From NCBI GenBank assembly GCA_022241605.1, contig JAKOMQ010000011.1, positions 58,429 through 122,428 on the forward strand: 64,000 nt of DNA. Direction: 5' to 3'. A program made the position numbers and the translations under genes. The notes below the pieces were generated by a model. The model did no database searches. It was not told where the DNA came from and saw nothing but the letters and a program-made list of their open reading frames with translations. Within the stretch, counting starts at the first letter, position 1. Every line of letters begins with the position of its first letter. This stretch comes from Aquimonas sp. Its GTDB lineage: Bacteria; Pseudomonadota; Gammaproteobacteria; Xanthomonadales; Xanthomonadaceae. Positions 1-7,940 of the stretch are shown here, one piece after another.

Positions 1-1131
1 CAGACGCTTTCCACTCTGCTCATCGCGGCGCTGCTGGGCTTCAGTGCAGTGCGCCGGGGCGACCCGCTCCTGCGCTGCTGGGCCACGGCCTGGGCCTTCA
101 ACGGCGTGGCGTTGGCCGTGACCTGGACCTATTGGTTCCTGCAGCCGGGGCCGCAGCTCACGGCCGGCCTGATGCTGGTCTACATCTTCAGCAAGAACCT
201 CTTCCTCGGCTATCTGCTGGCCGGGACCGCTGCCTTCGGCGCACCGGCATCGAACGCGCTATGGAGCCATCGACGGCTTTTCCTGCTGGCCTTGGGCCTC
301 ACCCTGCCCGCCCTGCCCTTCGTGCCGAGCGTGGATTTCCTCGGAATCTGGCAGTCCAGCCTGATTGCGCTGGCCTGCGTGTTCGGTGTCTGGTTGTGTC
401 TGCGCCATGGGCGATCCAGCCTCAGCTGGCTGGCCCTGGGTTTCTCGCTGCGGGCACTCTTGGGCGTGCTGGAAGTCGCGGCCTATTCGGCGCGGTCGCT
501 GGGGCATGACGAGGTTTGGGGGCTGCCGCTCAGGCTTTTCCTTGCGGGCCACTCGTCGCTCGACCTGGTCGCCGAATGGACGCTCGCGCTGGGGGCTCTG
601 CTCGCGCTGGCCTCGCAAAGCCAGACCGAGCTGATCCGATCCAACCATGCGCTCATGCGCAGCGAAGCCGATCTACGGGAATTGGCCCAACGCGACGCCC
701 TGACCGGGCTCCACAACCGGCATGCGCTGCCCGCGCTGCTGCAGGACTCGGCCGCCCTCGGTGGCTGTGTGCTTTTTTTCGATCTGGACGACTTCAAGCG
801 CATCAACGATCGGGGCGGGCACGCCGCAGGCGATGCCTGTCTGCAGGGCTTCGCCGACGCCCTGCGCCTGCACTTCAGGGAGGGTGACGCCATCGTGCGC
901 TTTGCCGGGGACGAATTCGTGGTGCTGACGCGCTTGCAGGATCCGGAGGCAATCGAGTCGCGGATCGCAGCGCTCGCCACGGCCACCGTAGCGGCCTGCG
1001 CGCCGGACGGAATCCGCTTCAGCGTTGGCGCCGCCTGGATCACTCCGGGGCTGGACGCGATGGACGCCCTGCGCGAGGCCGATCGCGCGATGTACCAGCA
1101 CAAATCGGGTAAAGCCGCAGGCACGCTCTGA
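1..1131 (+). CDS. Membrane-anchored diguanylate cyclase (GGDEF), 5' end cut off
   Basis: The reading frame is open to the first base, so the true start lies outside the window. The visible N-terminal ~190 residues are a run of hydrophobic helices, consistent with a multi-pass membrane sensor. A short linker leads into a GGDEF domain that begins at LTGLHNRHAL and contains the FFDLDDFKRIND metal/substrate motif. The signature reads AGDEF (bases 904-918), a variant known to be active in other cyclases. The predicted role is making cyclic di-GMP from GTP at the inner membrane in response to an unknown signal. The last helix pair may act in sensing. No EAL domain is present. It converges on the sugar dehydrogenase gene, and a REP-like hairpin follows its stop codon. 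Confidence 0.88.
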   Translation, partial: QTLSTLLIAALLGFSAVRRGDPLLRCWATAWAFNGVALAVTWTYWFLQPGPQLTAGLMLVYIFSKNLFLGYLLAGTAAFGAPASNALWSHRRLFLLALGLTLPALPFVPSVDFLGIWQSSLIALACVFGVWLCLRHGRSSLSWLALGFSLRALLGVLEVAAYSARSLGHDEVWGLPLRLFLAGHSSLDLVAEWTLALGALLALASQSQTELIRSNHALMRSEADLRELAQRDALTGLHNRHALPALLQDSAALGGCVLFFDLDDFKRINDRGGHAAGDACLQGFADALRLHFREGDAIVRFAGDEFVVLTRLQDPEAIESRIAALATATVAACAPDGIRFSVGAAWITPGLDAMDALREADRAMYQHKSGKAAGTL

Positions 1132-1190
1132 GAGGATGTAAAGAACCATCCGCCAGCTGCGGACGCAGCAGGCGGAGCGCTCTCACACGA
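1132..1190. repeat. REP-like palindromic element
   Basis: A hairpin starts right after the GGDEF stop. The 12-base arms 1150-1161 and 1164-1175 pair with one A:A mismatch around a GA loop. They are flanked by GAGAGGATGTAAAGAACC on the left and a partly complementary GAGCGCTCTCACAC on the right. The same ACCATCCGCC core recurs at 7754 and 11504. It lies between convergent genes, so it may also act as a bidirectional transcription stop. Confidence 0.55.
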
Positions 1191-1206
1191 TCCAGGCGTT
1201 CCGGTC

Positions 1207-2739
1207 TCAGGGACACTCCGCTCCCAGCGGCACGGTGAGCCGCTGCAGGCGCATGCTGCCTCGCCCGAAGCCTTGGCCGAGATCAAACGCCACGCGACCC
1301 TCAAGGCAACTCTCGAATTCGAGATAGAGGTGGCCCAACGGCGGGAAGCTGACCTGATTCGGGTCGAACTCCGGAACGAATCGACCACCCTCGGCACGAC
1401 TGACCGCCACTCGCGCCCTGCGTCCTTCAATACTGCCCACGCCACCGAACCAGGCCTGACGCCCCTGGCTGTCGAAGGTGAACCAGTAGGCGACCACCAG
1501 ATTCCCAGCCAACACCTCGATGAACAGGCCATGTCCGTTCTGCGCGGGGTCATACCAGGTGCCTGTATGACCGCGCCCTATAGCAGCCGAGTCGACTGCA
1601 TCGCCGTAGGCCACCGAGTAGACCGTGCCGGAGTAGGACACCAGGTACAGATTGCCTGCTTCGTCCTCGCCAAAGCTGGCGATCGGCATGCCGGTGGCGT
1701 CCAGTTCTTCGCGCACGAACGCATCCGCGCCACTGCCCTCGGCCACGCGCCGCAGTCCGAAAATGCGTCCGCTGCAGAAATCGCCAAACACATAGGTGCC
1801 CGTGAGCGCCGGATAGCGGCTGCCGCGATACACGTAGCCACCGGTGATCGAGCAGCCCAGGGCGCGGCCGTATTCGGTGACGGGCAACACGGTGCCCGCC
1901 GTAGTGCAGCCGGGCTGCAGGCACTGGCTGCCCTCGAGAGTGCGCCAGCCGTAATTGGCGCCGCCGTTGCTGCCGGCACGCTGGAAATTCACCTCTTCGC
2001 GCCCCTGCTGGCCGACATCCGCGATCCACAGGTCTCCGCTGACACGATCGAAACTCGCTCGCCACGGATTGCGCAGGCCATAGGCCCAGATCTCACCGCG
2101 GCGACCGGCCTGACCCACAAACGGATTGTCGGCTGGGATCGCCGCTCCGCTACCGGAGACATCAAGGCGCAACACCTTGCCCAGCAGCGAGTCCAGCCGC
2201 TGGCCGTGGTTCTGCGGATCGTTGGAGCTACCGCCGTCGCCGCTGGCCACGTAGAGGAAGCCGTCCGGCCCGAATCCGATCCAGCCGCCGTTGTGGTTGG
2301 CAAAAGGCTGGGGGATGCTGAGAAGCACCTGCTTGCTGCTCGCATCGGCACGGTCTGGCTGGTTGCCGACGCGATAGCGCGCAAGTTCGGCGGTGCCGTC
2401 CGGCCGCGTGTAATACACGTAGAAGCGCCCGCTGCTCGCGTAGTCGGGGGCGAACGCCAAACCCAGGAGGCCCTGCTCGGAGTCGCCCGAAAGTTGCCCA
2501 TCGAGGTCAAGAAAGGGCGTATCCAGCACCTCGCCATCGCGGCCAACCAGAATGCGTCCGCGCTGTTGGACGATGAAAATACGCCCGCTTGCGTCGCCTG
2601 CATGGGTCAGATACAGCGGCTGCGACAGCCCGTTGAATACTGGCCGCAGCTCCAGCGAAGGCTGTGCCGTGACCGCTGCCGCGACCGTGGCTCCCAGCAG
2701 CCAGGTGCACATCAAGGCAAACTTGAGCAGGGAGGGCAT
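1207..2739 (-). CDS. Secreted PQQ-dependent sugar dehydrogenase-like protein with extra C-terminal domain
   Basis: The 510-residue protein has an N-terminal signal peptide of about 25 residues ending near AVTAQ. A six-bladed glucose/sorbosone dehydrogenase propeller follows. Typical blade motifs are visible: GLSQPLYLTHAGD, DLDGQLSGDSEQGLLGLAFAP, FANHNGGWIGFGPDG, YGLRNPWRASFD and ADVGQQGREEVN. The family oxidises sugars with PQQ in the periplasm or outside the cell. The substrate here is unknown. The last ~120 residues (from about 388, GHTGTWYDPAQNGHGL) are not part of the propeller and resemble a small beta domain appended to many secreted proteins of this order. The ATG at 2739 is preferred over an upstream TTG at 2748. 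There is no obvious operon partner. Confidence 0.85.
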   Translation of the reverse strand: MPSLLKFALMCTWLLGATVAAAVTAQPSLELRPVFNGLSQPLYLTHAGDASGRIFIVQQRGRILVGRDGEVLDTPFLDLDGQLSGDSEQGLLGLAFAPDYASSGRFYVYYTRPDGTAELARYRVGNQPDRADASSKQVLLSIPQPFANHNGGWIGFGPDGFLYVASGDGGSSNDPQNHGQRLDSLLGKVLRLDVSGSGAAIPADNPFVGQAGRRGEIWAYGLRNPWRASFDRVSGDLWIADVGQQGREEVNFQRAGSNGGANYGWRTLEGSQCLQPGCTTAGTVLPVTEYGRALGCSITGGYVYRGSRYPALTGTYVFGDFCSGRIFGLRRVAEGSGADAFVREELDATGMPIASFGEDEAGNLYLVSYSGTVYSVAYGDAVDSAAIGRGHTGTWYDPAQNGHGLFIEVLAGNLVVAYWFTFDSQGRQAWFGGVGSIEGRRARVAVSRAEGGRFVPEFDPNQVSFPPLGHLYLEFESCLEGRVAFDLGQGFGRGSMRLQRLTVPLGAECP

Positions 2740-2997
2740 GACCGCCAAAGTGTGATGAAGATCACGCCATGCTACCTGCGCCGTGATGCGCAGGCAATCC
2801 GGTTGCTGAACATTTCCGGCACTGCAGCCGCTCCAGACGCAAACGCGAGCATTGGCGCGGACGCGCCCTCCTCCGACGGCACTGCGGGCAGAGCGCAGGA
2901 AGCCCAGCGAGGCCCCTCTCGCTGCGCGCCCGCCAGGCGCATCGTCGCGCGTCAGGCTTCGCGGGCCCGAACCGGACGGCCGGGACTTCTGCTCCGA

Positions 2998-3417
2998 TCA
3001 AGCGCGCCAGCTCTTGAGGTGGAGACTGGTCTCGGTGGCGCTGACGCCGGGAATGGCACGCACTCGCTCCAGCAGGGCTGACAGCTCGGTCAGGTCGCCA
3101 ACCTTGAGCTCGGCCAGTACGTCCCAGCGCCCGTTGGTGTCGTGCAGGGCGGACACACCCGGCAGGCCCAGCAGCGCCAGCACCACGCGCTGCTGATGGC
3201 CCTCCACCGCGATCGAGGCCCAGGCGCGAACCTCGTCGCGCACGGCATCCGGGCGAAGTCGCAGGGTATAGCCCGTGATCACCCCCTCGCGCTCCAGCCG
3301 CGCCATGCGGTTGGCAATGGTGCCGCGCGACACCTTGAGCGCCTGCGCGAGCTCCGCTACGGAGGTCCGGGCGTTTTGCCTGAGACGGGCGATGAGCTGC
3401 TGGTCGAGATCGTCCAT
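2998..3417 (-). CDS. Lrp/AsnC-family transcriptional regulator
   Basis: The 139-residue protein has the usual two-part Lrp layout. An N-terminal helix-turn-helix (DDLDQQLIARLRQNARTS...LKVSRGTIANRMARLEREGVI) is followed by the RAM ligand-binding/oligomerisation domain, ending in the conserved SATETSLHLK strand. Lrp-type proteins sense amino acids and often control a divergent catabolic gene. Here the divergent gene is an ornithine cyclodeaminase homologue 125 bp away, so control of that gene by an amino acid such as ornithine or arginine is a reasonable inference, not something the sequence proves. Confidence 0.92.
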   Translation of the reverse strand: MDDLDQQLIARLRQNARTSVAELAQALKVSRGTIANRMARLEREGVITGYTLRLRPDAVRDEVRAWASIAVEGHQQRVVLALLGLPGVSALHDTNGRWDVLAELKVGDLTELSALLERVRAIPGVSATETSLHLKSWRA

Positions 3418-3442
3418 GGCCGCATTCTGACAGCAGTGGTTG

Positions 3443-3470
3443 TCGAATAGTCAGTAATTTACGCATTCGA
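3443..3470. promoter_or_regulatory. Candidate Lrp-type operator in divergent intergenic region
   Basis: A perfect 6-base inverted repeat, TCGAAT at 3443-3448 and ATTCGA at 3465-3470, is separated by 16 mostly AT-rich bases. It lies between the lrp-like gene and the ornithine cyclodeaminase gene. The position fits a shared operator or promoter. The assignment is inference only. Confidence 0.3.
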
Positions 3471-3542
3471 GCGTACTTCTGCCGTATCGCACTGACGTGT
3501 GGCTGCGGAGAATGGACGCACTGACGCAAGGAACCGCCCGCC

Positions 3543-4586
3543 ATGACCACCCTGATCACCACCACCGATATCGCCACCCTGGTGGCCCGCATGGGCCTGC
3601 CCACCCTGCTGGCTCAGATGGTCGAGTACCTGGAGGCGGATTTCCGTCGATGGCAGGATTTCGAGAAGTGCGCCCGGCTTGCGGCCCATTCCGAAGTCGG
3701 CGTGATCGAGCTGATGCCGGTGTCCGACGCAAATGAGTACAGCTTCAAGTACGTCAACGGCCATCCGTCCAATACCCGGCTGGGCCTGCCGACAGTGATG
3801 GCCTTCGGGGTGATCGCCGAGGTCTCCACCGGCCGTCCCAGCCTGCTGGCCGAGCTGACCCTGACCACCGCGATCCGCACCGCTGCCACCTCGGTGATGG
3901 CGGCGCGGCTGCTGGCGCGCCCACAGGCGCGCCGCATGGCCCTGATCGGCAACGGCGCGCAGAGCGAGTTCCAGGCGCTGGCCTTCCACCACCTGCTCGG
4001 CATCGAGGAACTGCGACTGTACGACGTGGACCCGGCCGCCACCGCCAAGCTGGTGGCGCACCTGCGCGGAGTGCCCGGACTGCGGGTGCGGGTCTGTGCG
4101 AGCACGGCCGAGGCCGTGCGCGGCGCCGACATCGTCACCACCGTCACCGCCGACAAGACCAACGCCACCATCCTGACCGCCGACATGCTGGAGCCCGGCA
4201 TGCACATCAACGGCGTCGGCGGCGATTGTCCGGGCAAGACCGAGCTGCATCCGGAGGTCCTGCGCCGCGCCTCGGTGTTCGTCGAGTTCGAGCCGCAGAC
4301 GCGCATCGAGGGCGACCTGCAGCAGATGCCGGCCGAATTCGGAGTCACCGAGCTGTGGCGCGTGCTGCGGGGCGAGGCCGAGGGTCGACGCAACGCGTCG
4401 GAAATCACCGTGTTCGACTCGGTCGGCTTCGCGCTGGAGGACTACAGCGCGCTGCGCCTGCTGCGCGACCGCGCCGCCGAGCTTGGACTGGGCCAGCAGA
4501 TCCCGCTCATTCCCGCGCTTTCCGATCCGAAGGACCTGTACGGCCATCTGGTCAATACCGCCGCCGAGCCTCGCCGCGCCGCCTGA
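3543..4586 (+). CDS. Ornithine cyclodeaminase family protein
   Basis: The 347-residue protein belongs to the ornithine cyclodeaminase/mu-crystallin family (NAD-dependent). Visible features are the substrate/cofactor region KYVNGHPSNTRLGLPTVMAFG, TTAIRTAATSVMAARLLARP, the Rossmann loop LIGNGAQSEFQALAF, DIVTTVTADK and the NGVGGDCPGKTEL motif. Classical members turn L-ornithine into L-proline plus ammonia. Some relatives act on other amino acids or reduce cyclic ketimines, so the substrate is not certain. The length is full. The ATG at 3543 follows an AAGGAACC ribosome site. It is divergent from an Lrp-type regulator, which suggests amino-acid-controlled expression. Confidence 0.9.
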   Translation: MTTLITTTDIATLVARMGLPTLLAQMVEYLEADFRRWQDFEKCARLAAHSEVGVIELMPVSDANEYSFKYVNGHPSNTRLGLPTVMAFGVIAEVSTGRPSLLAELTLTTAIRTAATSVMAARLLARPQARRMALIGNGAQSEFQALAFHHLLGIEELRLYDVDPAATAKLVAHLRGVPGLRVRVCASTAEAVRGADIVTTVTADKTNATILTADMLEPGMHINGVGGDCPGKTELHPEVLRRASVFVEFEPQTRIEGDLQQMPAEFGVTELWRVLRGEAEGRRNASEITVFDSVGFALEDYSALRLLRDRAAELGLGQQIPLIPALSDPKDLYGHLVNTAAEPRRAA

Positions 4587-4659
4587 TCGGGGTCAAGGGC
4601 TGCCGCGTGCCGCGCGCGCATACTGATCCACCCATGCAATCGCTACCGGGAGCAGCCCC

Positions 4660-4971
4660 ATGCGCCATGAACTCGAACTCCTGAACGTCAAGTGCGGAGG
4701 CTGCGGCAACAGCATCCTGCGCGCCGTCGGCGCCATCCCCGGTGTGAGTGACCCACGTCTGGACGTGGAGAGCGGCCATATCAGCCTGGATGCTCCGGAA
4801 TCGGCCCGTACGGCGGTCGCCCAAGCGTTGGCGCGCCTCGGCTACCCCGAGCGCGGCAGCGTCGAAGGCATGGCGGCCCTCGCAGCCAGCGCCAAGTCTT
4901 TCGTCAGCTGTGCGGTGGGGCGTTTCGGCCCCGACGAAACCAAACGCGGCGACCGCGACGGCGACAGCTGA
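4660..4971 (+). CDS. Small heavy-metal-associated (HMA) domain protein
   Basis: This is a 103-residue protein. Its first ~65 residues form an HMA fold with the metal-binding loop KCGGCGNSIL (CxxC) and the usual beta-alpha-beta pattern. Such domains bind Cu(I), Zn(II) or similar ions and act as chaperones or sensors. The C-terminal ~35 residues (FVSCAVGRFGPDETKRGDRDGDS) are polar and probably disordered. No P-type ATPase or cue-type regulator is next to it, so the partner is unknown. It lies 73 bp downstream of the cyclodeaminase gene and may be co-transcribed with it. Confidence 0.8.
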   Translation: MRHELELLNVKCGGCGNSILRAVGAIPGVSDPRLDVESGHISLDAPESARTAVAQALARLGYPERGSVEGMAALAASAKSFVSCAVGRFGPDETKRGDRDGDS

Positions 4972-5065
4972 ACCTGCAGCGTAAGCACCATCCGCTTACG
5001 GAAGGCTCTCTACTGACGCTCGTCATGATGTGAGCGCTCTCGGCGCGCAGCGTCCGCGAACGGGT

Positions 5066-7294
5066 TCAATCCGACGCCGCAGGTCGCGACCAACAGCGAC
5101 CGCCCAAGGCGTCCGCCGCCAACTCGCACAGGCGTTCACGCACGACCGCTGTCGGCTCGGCCATGGCCTCGCGCACCTCAGGCGGCGCCACCACCAGCAG
5201 GGCCTCGGCCTGCACCAGCAGATCCATCGCTCGCGCCGGTTCGTTCTCACGCAGCAAACGGACCTGCAGCAGCAGCGCCGTGATGCGCTCCCGCGCGAGC
5301 TGCGGGTTCAGTTCGACAGCCAATTCAACCACCTGCTCCAGCGCAGCGAGAGCTTCAGTGCTGCGCTCAAGGGCCAGCAGGATCATCGCCCGGTTCATCA
5401 TCGGAAGGCCCAGCGAGGCATGGCTAGCACCCAAGGCAGATACGCGCATCGCCAGCGCCTCGTCGATGAGCACCAGCGCCTGCCCCGCCTGGCCGGCCTC
5501 CACCAGCAGTTCGGCACGGTTGCCAAGCACGGTAGTGAGGTCGGGATGCCCTTGCGGAAACTCCGCGCGCAGCAGCGCCTCGGCCTGCGCATACAGCGCA
5601 CCTGCCTGTTCTGGCGCCTCCAGGCCATGTGCTGCCTGCGCGAGGTTGGAGACGAGGGTGGCCTCGGCGACACGACCCGCGGGGGCTCCCAACGCCTGCG
5701 CTTCGAGTAGCCGCTCCCGGGCCACGCCGTAGCGCCCCTGCCGCAGGTCGATCACCGCCAGATTGTTCAGTACCAGATAGCGCGTTCTGCGTGCGCCTTC
5801 GCTGTCCGCGCCGTCGAGCTCGGCAGCCAGGGCCTGCAGCTGGGCCCTGCCCTCGTCAAGTTCACCGCGGGCGATATGCAGCTGCGCCCAGGCTTCGCGC
5901 AGCTGCAGGCGCACCGGATCGAAGGCGGGCAGGACCTCGGAATCGCCCAGGCCTTGGGCAAGCAGACGCTCCGCCGACTCCAGCATTCCCCGACTGAGCT
6001 GACTGTAGCCAAGCGCGAGCCGGATCGGGGCTGCCAGACGCGGGCTGGCGCCGAAGCGCGGCTGAACTTCCGCCGCGGCCTGGTCCACCGCCTCGGCCAG
6101 ACTCAAGGATCGTCCGCTGTCGTAAGGGTCAGAGCGCGCCAGCACCTCCGCAAGGAAACCGTTGACCTCGGCCAGGTCGGATGCCGCATCGCGTGCCGCC
6201 AGTCCTTGCTGCAGGGCCAAGGCCAGTGCAGCCGCGATCCCGATGCCGGCGACGGCGAGCAGCACGCTGGCCACGCGCTGCCTGCGCAGCAGGCAACGCA
6301 GCCGATAGCCGATGCCGCCGGGATGCGCCGCCAGCGGTCGGTGCTGCAGCCAGCGCCGCAGGTCGGCGGCCATGGCCTGCGCGGAGTCGTAGCGATCTGA
6401 CGGCTGCTTGGCCAAGGCACGTCGCAGGATGCTGTCCAGCTCATGCGACGCTTCCCGCAGCCGCCGGCGGCGCTCGGAGGGCTGCAGTTGCGCCCTTCCG
6501 ATGCCTTCGGCCAGCGTTGGCGGCGGCAGATGAACCACCTGTCGGCACAGCTCTTCTGGCGAGAGCCCGGCCGGCTCGAACGGCCGCGTATCGGTGAGGA
6601 GCTCGTATAGCAACACGCCCAACGAGTACACATCCGAGCGGGTGGTCACCAGCTGCTGCAGCAGCTGCTCCGGGCTGGCATAGGCGGGCGTGTAGGCCGT
6701 CAGCGTGGACTCCGGGACGCTGCCTTGACCGGCGCCATCCAGCAGCAGGGCAATGCCGAAATCGAGCAGGCGCGGTGAGCCGTCCGCTCCGACCAGCACG
6801 TTGTCGGGCTTCAGGTCGCGGTGCACCACCAGGTGGCGGTGTGCTTCCGCCACCGCATCACAGACCTGGGCGAGCAGGTGCACGCGGGCGCGCACGTCGA
6901 GACCAGCGGATCGCGCATGCGCCAGCAGGTCGCGCCCCTCGACGAACTCCATCGCCAGCCAGGGCAGGCCGGACGGCGTCCAGCCGCCGTCGACGATGCG
7001 GGCGATGTTGGGATGGGACAGCCGCGCCAGCAGCTGCCGCTCTTGTTCGAAACGGCGCGTCATCAGGGCAGCCAGTGCCGGATCAGCCTGCAGGTAAGTC
7101 GGCCGCACCAGCTTGATGGCGACGCGCTGCGCGTAGCTGCCGTCGGCCCGGCTTGCGGAGAACACCACTCCCATGCCGCCTGCCTGCAGCCTTGCATCCA
7201 GTCGCCACGGGCCCAGCAAGTCGCCCAGCCCCGGGAACCCCGGCTCGCTGACGTTCGGTTGCACGGCTGTGTCGTCCTGACCGCTGCCTGACAT
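5066..7294 (-). CDS. Serine/threonine protein kinase with C-terminal TPR-like region
   Basis: The 742-residue Hanks-type kinase has a kinase domain over about residues 25-310. Visible motifs are VAIKLV (catalytic lysine), VVHRDLKPDN, LLDFGIA and YASPEQ. The glycine loop reads LQAGGMGVVF, so the first glycine of GxGxxG is alanine, a common tolerated change. A juxta-kinase proline/arginine linker leads to one transmembrane helix (about 342-362, VASVLLAVAGIGIAAALALAL). Some 340 residues of alpha-helical, TPR-like repeats follow and would lie on the other side of the membrane. Such proteins are common in predatory and soil bacteria and regulate unknown targets. The ATG at 7294 is preferred over an upstream GTG at 7312. 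No phosphatase gene is adjacent. Confidence 0.9.
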   Translation of the reverse strand: MSGSGQDDTAVQPNVSEPGFPGLGDLLGPWRLDARLQAGGMGVVFSASRADGSYAQRVAIKLVRPTYLQADPALAALMTRRFEQERQLLARLSHPNIARIVDGGWTPSGLPWLAMEFVEGRDLLAHARSAGLDVRARVHLLAQVCDAVAEAHRHLVVHRDLKPDNVLVGADGSPRLLDFGIALLLDGAGQGSVPESTLTAYTPAYASPEQLLQQLVTTRSDVYSLGVLLYELLTDTRPFEPAGLSPEELCRQVVHLPPPTLAEGIGRAQLQPSERRRRLREASHELDSILRRALAKQPSDRYDSAQAMAADLRRWLQHRPLAAHPGGIGYRLRCLLRRQRVASVLLAVAGIGIAAALALALQQGLAARDAASDLAEVNGFLAEVLARSDPYDSGRSLSLAEAVDQAAAEVQPRFGASPRLAAPIRLALGYSQLSRGMLESAERLLAQGLGDSEVLPAFDPVRLQLREAWAQLHIARGELDEGRAQLQALAAELDGADSEGARRTRYLVLNNLAVIDLRQGRYGVARERLLEAQALGAPAGRVAEATLVSNLAQAAHGLEAPEQAGALYAQAEALLRAEFPQGHPDLTTVLGNRAELLVEAGQAGQALVLIDEALAMRVSALGASHASLGLPMMNRAMILLALERSTEALAALEQVVELAVELNPQLARERITALLLQVRLLRENEPARAMDLLVQAEALLVVAPPEVREAMAEPTAVVRERLCELAADALGGRCWSRPAASD

Positions 7295-7543
7295 GGTTGG
7301 AGAGCCTCGCACGACTGGGGCTGGGTGCTGGGGATGGGCGCGCGGACCACAAGCATCTTGGCGACAGCGCCAGTGGTCCTGCCGCGCATCCAGGTTCGAG
7401 CATAGTCGACCCAGCCCATGACCCGAAAAGCCCCGGGTATTGCACCGATCGGCTCAGCCGCGGCACGCCAGGACAGTCACCGGGACAATCGCGACGGGTT
7501 CGGCTCCATGGACGTCACGCTGTCCCCCACCCGGAAGCATGCA

Positions 7544-7758
7544 ATGGCCACCACCCTGCTCCCGTTCGACCATCCCGGCGAGCCGCCCGACCTGGGCCAG
7601 CTGTGTCGTCGGCTGGGGCTGCCCCGTGGCGCCTTCGACGAAACCTGCCGGTCTGTGAGCAAAAGGGGCGCTACGCGGTTCTTGTGGACAGCCAGCTTCT
7701 GGAGCCGGTGCGACGCGCGCTATCACGGCCCGGTGCGGGCACTCCACCTGCGCGCTGA
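7544..7758 (+). pseudogene. Probable small frameshifted gene (about 70 codons)
   Basis: An ATG at 7544 sits 8 bases after a GGAAG ribosome site and reads MATTLLPFDHPGEPPDLG..LGLPRGAFDE. Near 7640 the sensible reading jumps to another frame, NLPVCEQKGRYAVLVDSQLL, which runs to a stop at 7756-7758. Neither frame alone looks protein-like beyond this point, whereas the joined product does. I infer a one-base frameshift in a small gene. A sequencing error or real decay could both explain it. No family is recognised. The downstream REP-like copy abuts its end. Confidence 0.35.
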
Positions 7759-7787
7759 GAGCGTGTGAAAAACCATCCGCCTGCTGC
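7754..7787. repeat. REP-like element, 34 bases identical to 11504-11537
   Basis: The stretch from GCTGAGAGCGTGTGAAAAAC to CTGCTGC is base-for-base identical to 11504-11537 and shares the ACCATCCGCC core with 1147-1156. It lies in the gap before the amidohydrolase gene. Confidence 0.7.
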
Positions 7788-7940
7788 GGCCGCCGGAGCC
7801 CGAGGTCTCAAGCCGCGTCCAGTGTTCCACCTGAGCCCCCGGACTTCCGACAGTCCCGGCACGGCCCGCTCTGTCCTACCATCGGCACACCGCCCGCGTC
7901 CCGTTGACGCGCACGAATCCGCCTCAGGGGAACTGCAGTC

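Noticed and set aside
1273..3081. A 602-codon plus-strand ORF
   Set aside because: It is antisense to the sugar dehydrogenase and lrp-like genes and has shadow-type composition.
3459..4547. A 362-codon minus-strand ORF
   Set aside because: It mirrors the ornithine cyclodeaminase gene and has no motif.
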